Part shown: positions 63,999 through 64,000 of the stretch, one piece after another
How the letters are laid out: the number at the start of each line of letters is the position of its first letter
Position numbering within the stretch: position 1 is the stretch's first letter
Assembly: GCF_009755355.1 (NCBI RefSeq)
Contig: NZ_WQLB01000001.1
Location: 251,113-315,112 of the forward strand
Direction: 5' to 3'
Source: Deinococcus arboris
Lineage (GTDB): Bacteria > Deinococcota > Deinococci > Deinococcales > Deinococcaceae
Length of the DNA: 64,000 nucleotides
Made by a program: the position numbers and the translations under genes
The notes under the pieces: generated by a model
The model's input: the letters and a program-made list of their open reading frames with translations, nothing else
What the model was told of the DNA's origin: nothing
Databases searched by the model: none

Positions 63999-64000
63999 TA

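Overview
The window looks like chromosomal DNA of a Deinococcus species. The sequence is GC-rich. It carries a short-form RecD2 helicase, a PolX with a C-terminal PHP domain, SbcCD, a gyrB preceded by a 17-bp palindrome resembling the Deinococcus radiation/desiccation response motif, and many genes with a TANNNT -10 box six or seven bases before the start codon. That last arrangement is the leaderless promoter layout known from Deinococcus. Most of the window is ordinary core genome: DNA repair (polX, recD2, sbcD, sbcC, ruvA, gyrB), nucleotide and cofactor metabolism (pyrG, coaE), translation (metG, rbfA, initiator tRNA-Met), isoprenoid synthesis (type II idi), cell-envelope genes (pseudopilin operon, lepB, LysM proteins, membrane proteins) and regulation (diguanylate cyclase, a Lia/NarL-like two-component operon, PadR).

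Layout. 1-6.4 kb: polX end, a hypothetical protein, an FMN reductase, a CAP-domain lipoprotein, a TPR protein and coaE. 6.5-12 kb: pyrG and a four-gene pseudopilin operon. 12-16.3 kb: recD2 and a CHASE3-HAMP-GGDEF cyclase. 16.8-20.5 kb: a secreted collagen-like protein with about 243 uninterrupted Gly-X-Y triplets, followed by a family 2 glycosyltransferase. 20.7-28.4 kb: sbcDC, a PIN/TRAM membrane protein, small membrane proteins and tRNA-fMet. 28.5-34 kb: idi2, then an accessory patch with a decayed transposase, a nested miniature element, and a two-gene unit encoding a 1114-residue DUF4157 protein with a C-terminal zinc deaminase-like domain and a 152-residue putative immunity protein. 34-47 kb: ruvA, MFS and GNAT genes, metG with an unusual leader, a frameshifted ABC ATPase followed by an ORF with an in-frame amber codon, an ABC exporter, rapZ-yvcK and a CPBP protease. 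47.5-64 kb: two-component operon, lepB/PadR unit, BON-LysM protein, M1 peptidase/Nudix, rbfA/thioesterase, a CAT-like acetyltransferase, a LysM phosphodiester glycosidase, a VWA protein and gyrB.

Two discoveries stand out. The first is the DUF4157-deaminase and putative immunity pair, a candidate polymorphic toxin system. The second is a family of five miniature inverted-repeat elements (106-157 bp, 11-bp ends resembling TACGGATTCCG, 3-bp target duplications). One copy sits inside a transposase relic, and removing it plus one target copy restores the transposase reading frame exactly. Other notable points are the leaderless mini-ORF and mutually complementary hairpins ahead of metG, the collagen/glycosyltransferase pair, and two adjacent damaged ORFs in one transcription unit.

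All calls come from reading the sequence and its translations; no database search was possible. Family names rest on motifs recognised by eye.
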